Assembly: GCA_963732365.1 (NCBI GenBank)
Contig: CAVSZC010000007.1
Span: forward strand, 372,001 to 436,000
Origin: SR-FBR-E99 sp963732365
Lineage (GTDB): Bacteria; Bacteroidota; Bacteroidia; Bacteroidales; VadinHA17
Length of the DNA stretch: 64,000 bases
Direction of reading: 5' to 3'
The position numbers and the translations under genes were made by a program. Below, piece by piece: positions 8,944 to 16,801 of this stretch (position 1 is the first letter of the stretch; every line of letters begins with the position of its first letter). The notes below the pieces were generated by a model. It did not search any database. It was given only the letters and a program-made list of their open reading frames with translations, and had not been told where the DNA came from.

Positions 8944-9618
8944 ATGGACGTACAGATCTTATATATGCTTGCCTTCCTGGTCGGGATTTTTCTCCTTCTC
9001 TACCTGAATGATCAATTGCATAAGAGATATGGAATTGCCTCAGAATACACCAGGAAGCTGGCCCACTTCTCAGCCACGGGATCTACTCTTACTTTCCCGT
9101 TGCTCTTTACATCGCACTGGTATCCGTTCGTCCTTGCACTGGTCTTCTTTCTCATACTGCTGTTGAGTATGAACACGAAGTACCTGAAATCGATTCATGA
9201 GATCGACAGGTACTCTGCAGGGAGTTTCCTGCTCCCACCTGCCATTTACCTCCCCTTTCTTATCTCTATCAAAGCGGGTGATCCCTTCTTTTTTATCCTT
9301 CCCACCCTGATCCTGGCTGTAAGTGATCCTCTTGCCGGCCTGGCAGGATATATTTTCAGGGAAGGAAATCCAAAAATAGTTCTCTTCTCCAGGCAGCTGA
9401 ACAAGACAATATATGGTTCCTCAACCTTCTTTGTTTCATCCTTCGTTCTGAGTCTGGTAGCAATGAGCATCAATACGCACCACATGGGGGGAGAGACTTT
9501 TATGGCAGCCCTTTTTATGGCGGCAGCCACAACAGTCACCGAAATGCTCAGTCCCGGAGGAACGGATAACATTACTGTTCCTATGATGGTAATTCTTGTT
9601 CTTAGTCTTTACAATTGA
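8944..9618 (+). CDS. CTP-dependent lipid-alcohol kinase-like membrane protein (Dgk1/SEC59/VTE5 type)
   Basis: 224 residues with about seven transmembrane helices. Conserved family segments are visible: RKLAHF (about residues 38-43), which begins the first loop, SDPLAGLAGY (about 127-136) and a C-terminal SPGGTDNITVP. These match the phosphatidate cytidylyltransferase-like superfamily that includes dolichol kinase, phytol kinase and yeast CTP-dependent diacylglycerol kinase. The reaction would phosphorylate a lipid alcohol (diacylglycerol or polyprenol) using CTP at the inner membrane. The stop overlaps the longest possible start of the CDP-alcohol phosphatidyltransferase gene, indicating a two-gene unit. 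The actual substrate is unknown; cytidylyltransferase activity is an alternative. Confidence 0.72.
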   Translation: MDVQILYMLAFLVGIFLLLYLNDQLHKRYGIASEYTRKLAHFSATGSTLTFPLLFTSHWYPFVLALVFFLILLLSMNTKYLKSIHEIDRYSAGSFLLPPAIYLPFLISIKAGDPFFFILPTLILAVSDPLAGLAGYIFREGNPKIVLFSRQLNKTIYGSSTFFVSSFVLSLVAMSINTHHMGGETFMAALFMAAATTVTEMLSPGGTDNITVPMMVILVLSLYN

Positions 9619-9644
9619 TAACAATAATAATTATCCCGCATGCC

Positions 9645-10241
9645 ATGACTGCTCCCCGTGAAAAAGAAAACATATACAATGTACCAAACGCACTCAGCGC
9701 CTACAGGCTCCTTGTCGCTCCGGTAATCCTTTATCTCGCAGTCACAGGAGCCGAGAAGCCGTTCATTATCCTTATATGCATCAGCCTGATAACAGACATT
9801 CTGGACGGATTCATAGCCCGCAGGTTCAACCTGGTGACAAGAATAGGTGCACAGATTGACAACCTGGCCGATTTTGCCACATACATGCTGGCTGTCTATG
9901 GCCTCTACAGGTTCAGGTGGGAAGAGGTTGAACCTCATGCATGGCTGCTCTGGCTTTTCTTTATTGTCTTTTTCATTTCGTACTTCATCGGATGGATCAG
10001 GTTCAGGAAGATGCCCGGGCTTCATCTCTATTCAGCTGTCACAGCCGCTTACCTGCAGGGCTTTTTCCTATTTATGGTCTTTGCCGCCGGCTTCTGGCCC
10101 TGGCTCTACTTCCTGGCTATGGGATGGGGAACGATAGCATATATCGAGAAATGCTTCGTGCTACTGATGATCGATGAGATAGCGCCCGGCAACAAGGGCC
10201 TTTACTGGGTACTGAAGAAGAAACGTGAGTCCAAAGAATAA
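9645..10241 (+). CDS. CDP-alcohol phosphatidyltransferase family protein
   Basis: 198 residues from the ATG chosen here; an in-frame TTG at 9615 would add ten residues and overlap the previous gene by four bases. The full family signature DGxxARx8GxxxDxxxD is present: Asp54-Gly55, Ala58-Arg59, Gly68, Asp72 and Asp76. These aspartates bind the CDP-lipid diphosphate through metal ions. Five or six membrane helices follow. Such enzymes replace CMP of a CDP-lipid with an alcohol (glycerol-phosphate, serine, inositol-phosphate or similar). It is not obviously PgsA or PssA by its flanking sequence. Its tight linkage with a CTP-dependent kinase-like gene suggests a dedicated lipid headgroup pathway, which is inference. 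Confidence 0.82.
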   Translation: MTAPREKENIYNVPNALSAYRLLVAPVILYLAVTGAEKPFIILICISLITDILDGFIARRFNLVTRIGAQIDNLADFATYMLAVYGLYRFRWEEVEPHAWLLWLFFIVFFISYFIGWIRFRKMPGLHLYSAVTAAYLQGFFLFMVFAAGFWPWLYFLAMGWGTIAYIEKCFVLLMIDEIAPGNKGLYWVLKKKRESKE

Positions 10242-10257
10242 AAAACACATACCTGCA

Positions 10258-11385
10258 ATGGAAACATCCGATTCAGAAACAGCCGGCAGTTTCGACTCAA
10301 TAGAGGGTACACCTCGCATCTCCCTGAGAGAATTTGCGACTATCGCAGTCATATGCCTGGTAACAGGGATTCTCATACACATCCCGAAGCTCACCGGATT
10401 CGATCCCTTTGCAAGTGGCTTCTATGCAGGTAACACCGGCCTGATAGCCTTCTTCGGACTCATTGCCTATTCAGTCGTTTCCGGCGTGAAACCCGGGAAG
10501 AGGTGGTTGTGGTTCCTGTCAGCGGTTTTTGTGGTCTCTGCCCTCTTTATTAACCTCATCCCTGCGGATCTGAATGATCAGCCGTACATACTCGCCTGCA
10601 TTCACCTGCCGCTGCTCATGTGGTGTGTCTACGGCATTACCTTCACCGGGTTTGACATCCGCAGCATCGGAAAAAGAGTTGCCTTCATCAGGCACAACGG
10701 TGATATGGCAATCCTCGGAGCATTGATTGTTCTTTCCGGGATGCTCTTTGCGGGGTTCACCATCGGACTCTTTGAGTCGATAGAGGTAAGCACTGAGAAG
10801 TTCTTCACCCAGTATATAGCCCCCTGGGGCGTTGTTGCTGCACCTGCTGTAACAGCATTCATCATCCGCCATTTTCCAAGGCTCACGGGCAGGATAGCAC
10901 CAATAATCGCAACACTTTTCAGCCCGCTGGTACTTTTTACACTTATCATTTACCTTCTGGCTGTCATCTTCACAGGGAAGGACCCCTACAGTGACCGCGA
11001 TTTCCTCATCATGTTCAACATGATGCTTCTTGCGGTGATGGCGATAATTGTCTTTTCCATCTCCGAGAGCCCCGAGGCGACAAAGAGAAGGTTCAGTGAG
11101 CTGGTTCTGCTGGCACTCTCAGTCGTAACTCTTATAGTTGATCTGGTTGCGCTGTCAGCCATCTTCTACCGGCTGGGTGAGTTCGGCATCACTCCTAACC
11201 GCGTAGCTGTACTAGGGTCTAACCTGCTGGTACTGGGCAACCTGATTCTCATCACCATCGACCTGTTCCTGGTGACCTTCCGCAACGCTCCCCTGGGCCA
11301 GGTAAACCTCACCACGGCAAGGTACCTGCCATGGTACATGCTCTGGACCATTTTTGTGACGTTCGGATTTCCGCTGATATTCTGA
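10258..11385 (+). CDS. Polytopic membrane protein, DUF4153-like
   Basis: 375 residues from ATG 10258; a GTG at 10225 would add eleven residues and overlap the previous gene by 17 bases. After a polar N-terminus of about 30 residues there are roughly ten hydrophobic helices. The C-terminal segment FYRLGEFGITPNRVAVLGSN resembles the conserved Tyr/Gly-Leu-Thr-Pro-Asn-Arg motif I associate with DUF4153 proteins, but the assignment is from memory. No catalytic motif is evident. It follows the CDP-alcohol transferase closely and is probably its operon partner. Function unknown. Confidence 0.6.
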   Translation: METSDSETAGSFDSIEGTPRISLREFATIAVICLVTGILIHIPKLTGFDPFASGFYAGNTGLIAFFGLIAYSVVSGVKPGKRWLWFLSAVFVVSALFINLIPADLNDQPYILACIHLPLLMWCVYGITFTGFDIRSIGKRVAFIRHNGDMAILGALIVLSGMLFAGFTIGLFESIEVSTEKFFTQYIAPWGVVAAPAVTAFIIRHFPRLTGRIAPIIATLFSPLVLFTLIIYLLAVIFTGKDPYSDRDFLIMFNMMLLAVMAIIVFSISESPEATKRRFSELVLLALSVVTLIVDLVALSAIFYRLGEFGITPNRVAVLGSNLLVLGNLILITIDLFLVTFRNAPLGQVNLTTARYLPWYMLWTIFVTFGFPLIF

Positions 11386-11408
11386 CAGCAGATGTTGTCT
11401 TAAATGTC

Positions 11409-11549
11409 ACCACCTCCCTCCTGTCCGCCGGCTGGCGGACAGGGGTACTCCTCCTTGTCAAGGAGGAGAAAATTAATAATCTGTTAATCAATACTTTCCC
11501 CTCCTTTTTAAGGAGGGGTGTCCCGACCGTAGCGTCGGGACGGGGTGGT
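11409..11549. repeat. Composite palindromic intergenic repeat
   Basis: Four hairpins stand in a row: CTGTCCGCCGGCTGGCGGACAG (11421-11442), CTCCTCCTTGTCAAGGAGGAG, CCCCTCCTTTTTAAGGAGGGG and GTCCCGACCGTAGCGTCGGGAC. The whole is bounded by ACCACC on the left and its complement GGTGGT on the right. The arrangement resembles a REP/MITE-like element rather than a simple terminator. It lies between convergent genes and could also stop transcription from both sides. Confidence 0.8.
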
Positions 11550-11571
11550 AAAAAAGCTATTAAAAACGCCT

Positions 11572-13110
11572 CTACCTTTTCATTGCCTTTGTCAGCACAC
11601 CCATCACGCCCCTGATGAAGGTGGCGGAGGTGAGGACCTTCACCACCGGATGTACCGGTGCACGACGTCGGGCAGTTGATGTACGTCCATACCGTCCGGT
11701 CTCCCTTTCTTTTTCCCTTGCCTTTCTCTCTTCCGCCTCATCCTTCTCCCGTTCCAGCGATGCCATCTTGCGTTCCAGCATCTCGCAGGCACTCTCCCGG
11801 TCAATCACCCTCGAATACTTCCTTACCAGATCAGAAGAGCTGTTTATGGAGTCTATCTCTTGTTCCGTAAGTATATCCATCCTGCTCATCGGGGCCCGCA
11901 TCATGACCGCAGCAAGAGGAGTGGGGATACCTTTCTCATTCAGGGCGGTAACAAGGGCCTCCCCTGTGCCGAGTGAAGTGAGAACCTCCTCTGTCTTATA
12001 GTATTCCGAAACGGGGAAATTATCTGCCGTCAGTCTTATCTCCTTGCGGTCATTGGCAGTGAAGGCCCTGAGAGCATGCTGCACCTTCAGCCCGAGCTGG
12101 GCAAGCACTGAGGCTGGCACATCCATAGGGTTCTGCGTGATGAAATAAACCCCCACTCCCTTGGAACGGATGAGCTTGACGATTGTCTCTATCTGTTCAA
12201 GGAGTGTCTTGCTGGCCTGGCTGAAGATGAGATGAGCCTCATCAATGAAGATGACCAGCTCTGGTTTTGGCTGATCACCTTTCTCCGGCATCTGGCTGTA
12301 TACCTCGGCAAGAAGTGAAAGCATGAAGGTAGAGAAGAGTTTCGGCTTATCCTGTATATCATTCAGACGGATGATGTTTATATAACCGTTACCGCTGCTG
12401 TCCCTGCGCATCAGGTCATAGATATCGAATGACTCCTCGCCGAAGAAGCGTTCGGCGCCCTGCTGCTCGAGCTCAATGATCTTACGCAGGATAATACCTG
12501 CAGATGCACTTGAGATCATACCGTACTCATCCTCAAGCTCACTCCTGCCTTCACCGGTGAGATACTGAATGACCTTTTTTATGTCTTTAAGGTCAATCAG
12601 CCCCATGTTGTTATCATCACAATACTTGAAAATGATTGATACTATGCCCGCCTGTGTGTCATTGAGGTCAAGAATGCGTGAGAAGAGTACGGGGCCGAAT
12701 TCAGAGACAGTTGCCCGCAGACGCACGCCGTTCTGTCCGGAGATTGTCAGCAGCTCGACAGGGAAACCCAGTGTCGAGTATGGAAGGTTTATCTTCGAGT
12801 GCCTGTCGGTAATGAACGGCTTCTCCTCGCCGGGTTTTGCCACGCCGCTTAAGTCACCCTTGACATCCATGACAAGTGAGGGAATGCCCTTTAGTGACAA
12901 CTGCTCGGCAAGAACCTGGAGTGTCTTGGTCTTACCGGTGCCTGTCGCGCCGGCTATAAGTCCATGCCTGTTCAGGGTCTTAAGCGGCACCCTGATATGT
13001 GTGTCTGCGACAGCCTCACCCTCAAATATTGAGCCGCCAAGGATGATATAATCCCCCTTGCAGGTATAACCTTCATTGATGTGTGCCGTAAAACTGTCTC
13101 GTCTGCTCAT
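11572..13110 (-). CDS. HerA-like ATPase (DUF853 family)
   Basis: 512 residues from the ATG at 13108-13110; a longer frame to 13173 runs into the preceding terminator hairpin and is unlikely. The Walker A motif GATGTGKT is at 54-61 and Walker B with DEAH at about 290-293 (VIFIDEAH). The region between contains MDVKGDLSG, typical of this HerA/FtsK-like branch. The C-terminus carries a charged coiled stretch (EREKDEAEERKAREKERE) and a basic tail. Family members are hexameric DNA or protein translocases with poorly known roles, sometimes annotated as helicases. No NurA nuclease or other partner is adjacent, so DNA-end processing as in archaeal HerA-NurA is not supported here. Confidence 0.8.
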   Translation of the reverse strand: MSRRDSFTAHINEGYTCKGDYIILGGSIFEGEAVADTHIRVPLKTLNRHGLIAGATGTGKTKTLQVLAEQLSLKGIPSLVMDVKGDLSGVAKPGEEKPFITDRHSKINLPYSTLGFPVELLTISGQNGVRLRATVSEFGPVLFSRILDLNDTQAGIVSIIFKYCDDNNMGLIDLKDIKKVIQYLTGEGRSELEDEYGMISSASAGIILRKIIELEQQGAERFFGEESFDIYDLMRRDSSGNGYINIIRLNDIQDKPKLFSTFMLSLLAEVYSQMPEKGDQPKPELVIFIDEAHLIFSQASKTLLEQIETIVKLIRSKGVGVYFITQNPMDVPASVLAQLGLKVQHALRAFTANDRKEIRLTADNFPVSEYYKTEEVLTSLGTGEALVTALNEKGIPTPLAAVMMRAPMSRMDILTEQEIDSINSSSDLVRKYSRVIDRESACEMLERKMASLEREKDEAEERKAREKERETGRYGRTSTARRRAPVHPVVKVLTSATFIRGVMGVLTKAMKR

Positions 13111-13137
13111 GATTTGATATTTATGATATAAAGATAT

Positions 13138-13170
13138 AAAAAGCCGCCGGAGAGATGCTCCGGCGGCTTT
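13138..13170 (-). terminator. Terminator between TlpA-like and HerA-like genes
   Basis: A 12-13 bp stem, AAGCCGCCGGAG with CTCCGGCGGCTT, is followed on the minus strand by TTTTTATAT. It lies 24 bases past the stop of the TlpA-like gene, transcribed leftward, and separates it from the HerA-like gene. Confidence 0.85.
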
Positions 13171-13193
13171 CACAATAATAGAATTTCCAGTAA

Positions 13194-14318
13194 TTATTTG
13201 GCCTCGAGAAGCTCTTTCACTTTTGCGCCGAGAGCATCGCCGCGCAGGTTATGGCCAACGATTATTCCGTTCTCGTCAAGGAGGAAGTTGGCAGGTATGG
13301 CGCTGACGGCATAAAGTTTTGCCGGAGCACAATCCCAGTACTTAAGATCCGATACATGTGTCCATGTGAGCTTATCGTCAGCAATGGCTTTCGTCCATGC
13401 ATCAGCGGTCTGGTCAAGTGACACTCCAAAGACATCAAAGCCGAGCTTGTTGTACTCATTCCATACTTTGACGACATTGGGGTTCTCCTGACGGCAGGGG
13501 CCGCACCATGCTGCCCAGAAATCAACGAGAAGAAGTTTCGTGTTGCCGCCGATCTTTGAATAGAGTGATACGGGGTTTCCGTCAACATCATTCAGGGTAA
13601 AGTCGGGAGCCTTTTGCCCGATTGCCACTGCCTTGAGCAAAACCAGCTTTTCCTTCATCGTAATGACTGACTGTACTTTGTTCAGTGTGGTGTCAAGTTT
13701 GCCAAGGAGCTCTTCCATCTCGGAAGCCTCAAGATAATAGGCAATCTCGCCAAGAACAGAAGGTGCAATATAAGAAGAGGGGTTGTTTGTGATAAACTCT
13801 TTCTTCATTTCAGTCTGTTTGGTGTCCATCGCTTCGAACTCCTTTTCGATGGCAGCTGCAAGCTCTTCATTACCGGCCATCTTGGCCTCACGGTAACGGT
13901 CATATGCTTTGCGCATCTCATCATTCATCCCATCAAATGATGCCTTGTATGTCTCGTATTCAGTATGTGTCTGTGAGCCTGTCACTGAAGCCAGGTAAAG
14001 TGAATCGGCTTTGCCGGTGATGGTTATCTCTGAGTTCTCGATAAAAAAGTTCAGTCCGCCGCGTTTATCCTTAATAGCAAGGTTAACCATCTGGGGATAT
14101 TCAATTACACCCTCAAAGGTAAATGAACCATTAACAAGGTTAGCGGAGTCTATTACAGAGTATCCGCCTGGGATGCGCTTCTGTAGAAGTATTATGCCAT
14201 CCTGTGCACCATCAACGGTGCCGCTGATGACAAACTTCGGCTCTTTGGCACAAGAAGCTACCAGAAGGGCAGCAGCAAAAAGAATAAACAGTTTTTTCAT
14301 TTTTAAATAATTTTTCAT
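13194..14318 (-). CDS. TlpA-like thiol-disulfide oxidoreductase lipoprotein with DUF4369 domain
   Basis: 374 residues. A lipoprotein signal ends at Cys23 (LLVASC), so the protein is anchored by lipid and faces the periplasm. Residues about 28-130 (ISGTVDGAQDGIILLQ onward) form a beta-rich DUF4369-type domain. A charged helical linker (about 130-200) leads to a thioredoxin-like TlpA/AhpC domain with the active site WCGPC, cysteines 272 and 275. In Bacteroidota such proteins reduce or reshuffle disulfides of exported proteins. A second in-frame Met (residue 7, followed by KKLF) could be the true start. The gene is 49 bases downstream of meaB on the same strand and ends at a strong terminator. 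Confidence 0.85.
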   Translation of the reverse strand: MKNYLKMKKLFILFAAALLVASCAKEPKFVISGTVDGAQDGIILLQKRIPGGYSVIDSANLVNGSFTFEGVIEYPQMVNLAIKDKRGGLNFFIENSEITITGKADSLYLASVTGSQTHTEYETYKASFDGMNDEMRKAYDRYREAKMAGNEELAAAIEKEFEAMDTKQTEMKKEFITNNPSSYIAPSVLGEIAYYLEASEMEELLGKLDTTLNKVQSVITMKEKLVLLKAVAIGQKAPDFTLNDVDGNPVSLYSKIGGNTKLLLVDFWAAWCGPCRQENPNVVKVWNEYNKLGFDVFGVSLDQTADAWTKAIADDKLTWTHVSDLKYWDCAPAKLYAVSAIPANFLLDENGIIVGHNLRGDALGAKVKELLEAK

Positions 14319-14367
14319 TTGAATTTCATAATCTTAAAGTGAGCGCAAAGATATAAATATTTGATAA

Positions 14368-15471
14368 TTACCTCTTGCTGTTGAAATATTTATCCAGCAG
14401 GAGTGTCGCAGGTTTGTATGATGTCGTCTCACCTTCTCGGAGCTGTTTCTCAAGCTCAGGAATCAGATCCCTCACTTCAGGATGACTGTAGAATGAGAAC
14501 TTCAGTGTATCAATAATAGTTTCGTGCATCCTGGTAACAGCCTGTTCGCGTCGTCGCTCCCAGAAATAACCGTTGCTTTTTGTAAGGCTTACATAATCGC
14601 GGATCGTCTCCCAGATATCTGTTATCCCCTTATTTTCAAGTGATGAGCATGTCATCACTCTGGGATACCATTTTGACTGTGAGAGGGGGAAGAGGTGAAG
14701 TGCATTTTTATATTCGACCCTGGCCATTTCTGCTTTCTGCACGTTACTGCCGTCGGCTTTTGTGATAATGATTGTGTCAGCCATTTCCATAATCCCCCGT
14801 TTTATTCCCTGCAGCTCGTCTCCGGCCCCGGCGAGCATTAGGAGCAGGAAGAAGTCAACCATGGAATGGGCTGCGGTCTCAGACTGCCCCACTCCGACTG
14901 TCTCAACGATAATTGTATCGAACCCGGCCGCTTCGCACAAAATAATTGACTCCCTCGTCTTCCTGGCCACACCCCCCAGTGTTCCCGCTGCCGGCGAAGG
15001 TCTGATAAAGGCATCAGGGTCAATACTGAGCTTATCCATGCGGGTCTTGTCGCCCATGATGCTTCCATGGCTCTGCTGGCTGCTCGGATCAATTGCAAGC
15101 ACTGCCAGACGCCTGCCGTACAGGTGTGTGAGCATGGTCCCGAAAGTGTCGATGAATGTGCTCTTGCCAGCACCGGGAACGCCTGTAATGCCAAGTCGTA
15201 CTGATCTTGAACTGGCAGGGAGACATTTCTCTATTACCGTCTGTGCCAGGTCGTAGTGTTCAGGCAGAGAGCTTTCCACCAAAGTGATAGCCTGGCTCAG
15301 TATGGTTCTGTTACCCCGCAGGATACCGTCTGTGTAATCTTCGGCAGTGAGCTGCCTGCGGCGGTTCTTCCTGATGCGGTTTATGACATCAGGATTGATG
15401 CTTGGCGGCGGTGAAACACCCTTCTGAACCGATAGTGATCCGGCTGATTCCTTTCCCTTATTCATTATCAT
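14368..15471 (-). CDS. meaB: Methylmalonyl-CoA mutase-associated GTPase MeaB
   Basis: 367 residues, somewhat longer than the usual 320-330 owing to an N-terminal extension. The P-loop GVPGAGKS is at 97-104, followed by the family-typical AIDPSSQQSHGSIMGDKTRM switch region and ETVGVGQSE. The guanine-specificity loop appears as TKADG. MeaB guards adenosylcobalamin loading of methylmalonyl-CoA mutase and ejects damaged cofactor. In most genomes it adjoins the mutase genes, but here it lies between a DUF1573 protein and a TlpA-like lipoprotein, with no mutase in the window. A biotin carrier and a carboxyltransferase of the same metabolic route are encoded at 35553-37435. Confidence 0.9.
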   Translation of the reverse strand: MIMNKGKESAGSLSVQKGVSPPPSINPDVINRIRKNRRRQLTAEDYTDGILRGNRTILSQAITLVESSLPEHYDLAQTVIEKCLPASSRSVRLGITGVPGAGKSTFIDTFGTMLTHLYGRRLAVLAIDPSSQQSHGSIMGDKTRMDKLSIDPDAFIRPSPAAGTLGGVARKTRESIILCEAAGFDTIIVETVGVGQSETAAHSMVDFFLLLMLAGAGDELQGIKRGIMEMADTIIITKADGSNVQKAEMARVEYKNALHLFPLSQSKWYPRVMTCSSLENKGITDIWETIRDYVSLTKSNGYFWERRREQAVTRMHETIIDTLKFSFYSHPEVRDLIPELEKQLREGETTSYKPATLLLDKYFNSKR

Positions 15472-15488
15472 TTAACGGATGGCGAAGA

Positions 15489-16580
15489 CTATTTTGCTGC
15501 GGCACCTTCAACAAGCACTTCGCCCTTGATCATCAGCATCACCTCTGAGCTCTTCGGATCATTCGTATAAACAAAGATGTTCTTGTAGATACTGCCCTTG
15601 TAGCCGCCCGAATTGAATTTGGCCTTAATACTCCCCTTTGCTCCCGGCTTGATGACATTCTCTGTCGGCATCAGGGCAGTACACCCGCATCCGGCCTTCA
15701 CGTGCCTGATTATAAGATCACTCTTGCCTTCATTTGTAAAGACAAATTCGACGTCGGCACTCTCATTCTGCTTTATCTGGCCGAAGTCAACCGTATTTGA
15801 TGCAAGCTTGAATACAGGTGCGTCGGTAAGCTGCTGGCTGGTAAGGGCGGTGAAGTCTTCAACGAGGTTGGCTGATACATAAAGATAGATGTTCTCCATT
15901 GTTTTACCGTTGACCTTCATCCTGATGAGATCATTGACATTGCCCCAGCTGTTTTCATTGAGCCTGGAGTCATATGTCCCCTCAATGAGACCTTTCTCAC
16001 CAGGCTTGAGTGTGGCGGGTGTGGCCTTCATGGCCAGATGTGCCGGCACTCCCTCAAACTCAATTGTTGCAGGCTCCTTGGAGGTGTTCATAATCGGCAT
16101 CACCCTGATCTTCTTCTCACCTTTTTTTATCGAGGTAAATGCAAGATGATTCGATTCAAAACGTACCGGCCCAACAACAAATGTATAAAGCTCCTCGGTA
16201 GTCTTTTCCCGCGGCGCCACCTGTCCTTCAATGATCAGTACCGTCACCGCAGGCTTAGCATTTGAATAAACTGAAATGCTCTTTGCAAAGCGTCCATTAA
16301 ATCCCCTTGGCTCAAAGACAGCGGTTACAAAACCCTTCCCTCCCGGAGGTATCGGAGATTTTGTATAGTCTGAGGCTGTGCATCCGCATGATGGCTGTAC
16401 CCTGGTGATGACCAGAACCGAGTCACCCGTATTGGTAAAATTAAATACAACTTCCTGCTTCCCTGCTTCCTCCTTTAAAACTCCGTAGTCATGTCGCAGA
16501 ACCGGAAAATTAAGCCTGGGCTGTGCCTGAATTCCTGCAAAAATCACCAGCAACACAAATAGTAATATACTCCTTTTCAT
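15489..16580 (-). CDS. Exported protein with two DUF1573 domains
   Basis: 363 residues with a signal peptide (MKRSILLFVLLVIFAGIQAQ). Two DUF1573 Ig-like domains are seen at about 25-115 and 260-355; each carries the hallmark cysteine motif (SCGCT and GCGCT) after a strand of form V-FxFTNxGxSxLxI, and a GGxxG-type turn later. The middle part (about 130-250) is a third beta-rich domain without cysteines. The fold is MSP/ASPM-like and presumed to act in periplasmic or surface protein contacts; no enzymatic role is known. The stop is 17 bases before meaB, giving a likely operon DUF1573-meaB-TlpA-like. The cysteines and the downstream thioredoxin-like gene may be related functionally, which is inference. 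Confidence 0.82.
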   Translation of the reverse strand: MKRSILLFVLLVIFAGIQAQPRLNFPVLRHDYGVLKEEAGKQEVVFNFTNTGDSVLVITRVQPSCGCTASDYTKSPIPPGGKGFVTAVFEPRGFNGRFAKSISVYSNAKPAVTVLIIEGQVAPREKTTEELYTFVVGPVRFESNHLAFTSIKKGEKKIRVMPIMNTSKEPATIEFEGVPAHLAMKATPATLKPGEKGLIEGTYDSRLNENSWGNVNDLIRMKVNGKTMENIYLYVSANLVEDFTALTSQQLTDAPVFKLASNTVDFGQIKQNESADVEFVFTNEGKSDLIIRHVKAGCGCTALMPTENVIKPGAKGSIKAKFNSGGYKGSIYKNIFVYTNDPKSSEVMLMIKGEVLVEGAAAK

Positions 16581-16801
16581 CTTTATGTTTTTATTAATCT
16601 TTCTCTGATGCGCTAATCATAATCTTTCCATACATATAACAAAGATCAGACCAGAGAGGTTGCATCATATTAATCGTCAAATTTAATAAAAAACATTATG
16701 TCACTGTTTTTTTAATGGTTAATGCATTAGTTTTGCCTGACGGATGCTCTTTTCTGGAACAATTTTTGAGACAGGCGATGGAGGTATCCCGGTTTTGCTT
16801 T

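Noticed and set aside
9615..9644. TTG start for the CDP-alcohol transferase
   Set aside because: A nearby ATG at 9645 gives the complete domain, and TTG starts are rare; kept only as an alternative.
13111..13173. Longer N-terminus of the HerA-like protein
   Set aside because: It would run through a strong terminator hairpin; the ATG at 13108-13110 opens the conserved part.
16715..16801. Longer N-terminus of the propeller-barrel protein
   Set aside because: The ATG at 16802 starts a good signal peptide; the added residues spoil it.
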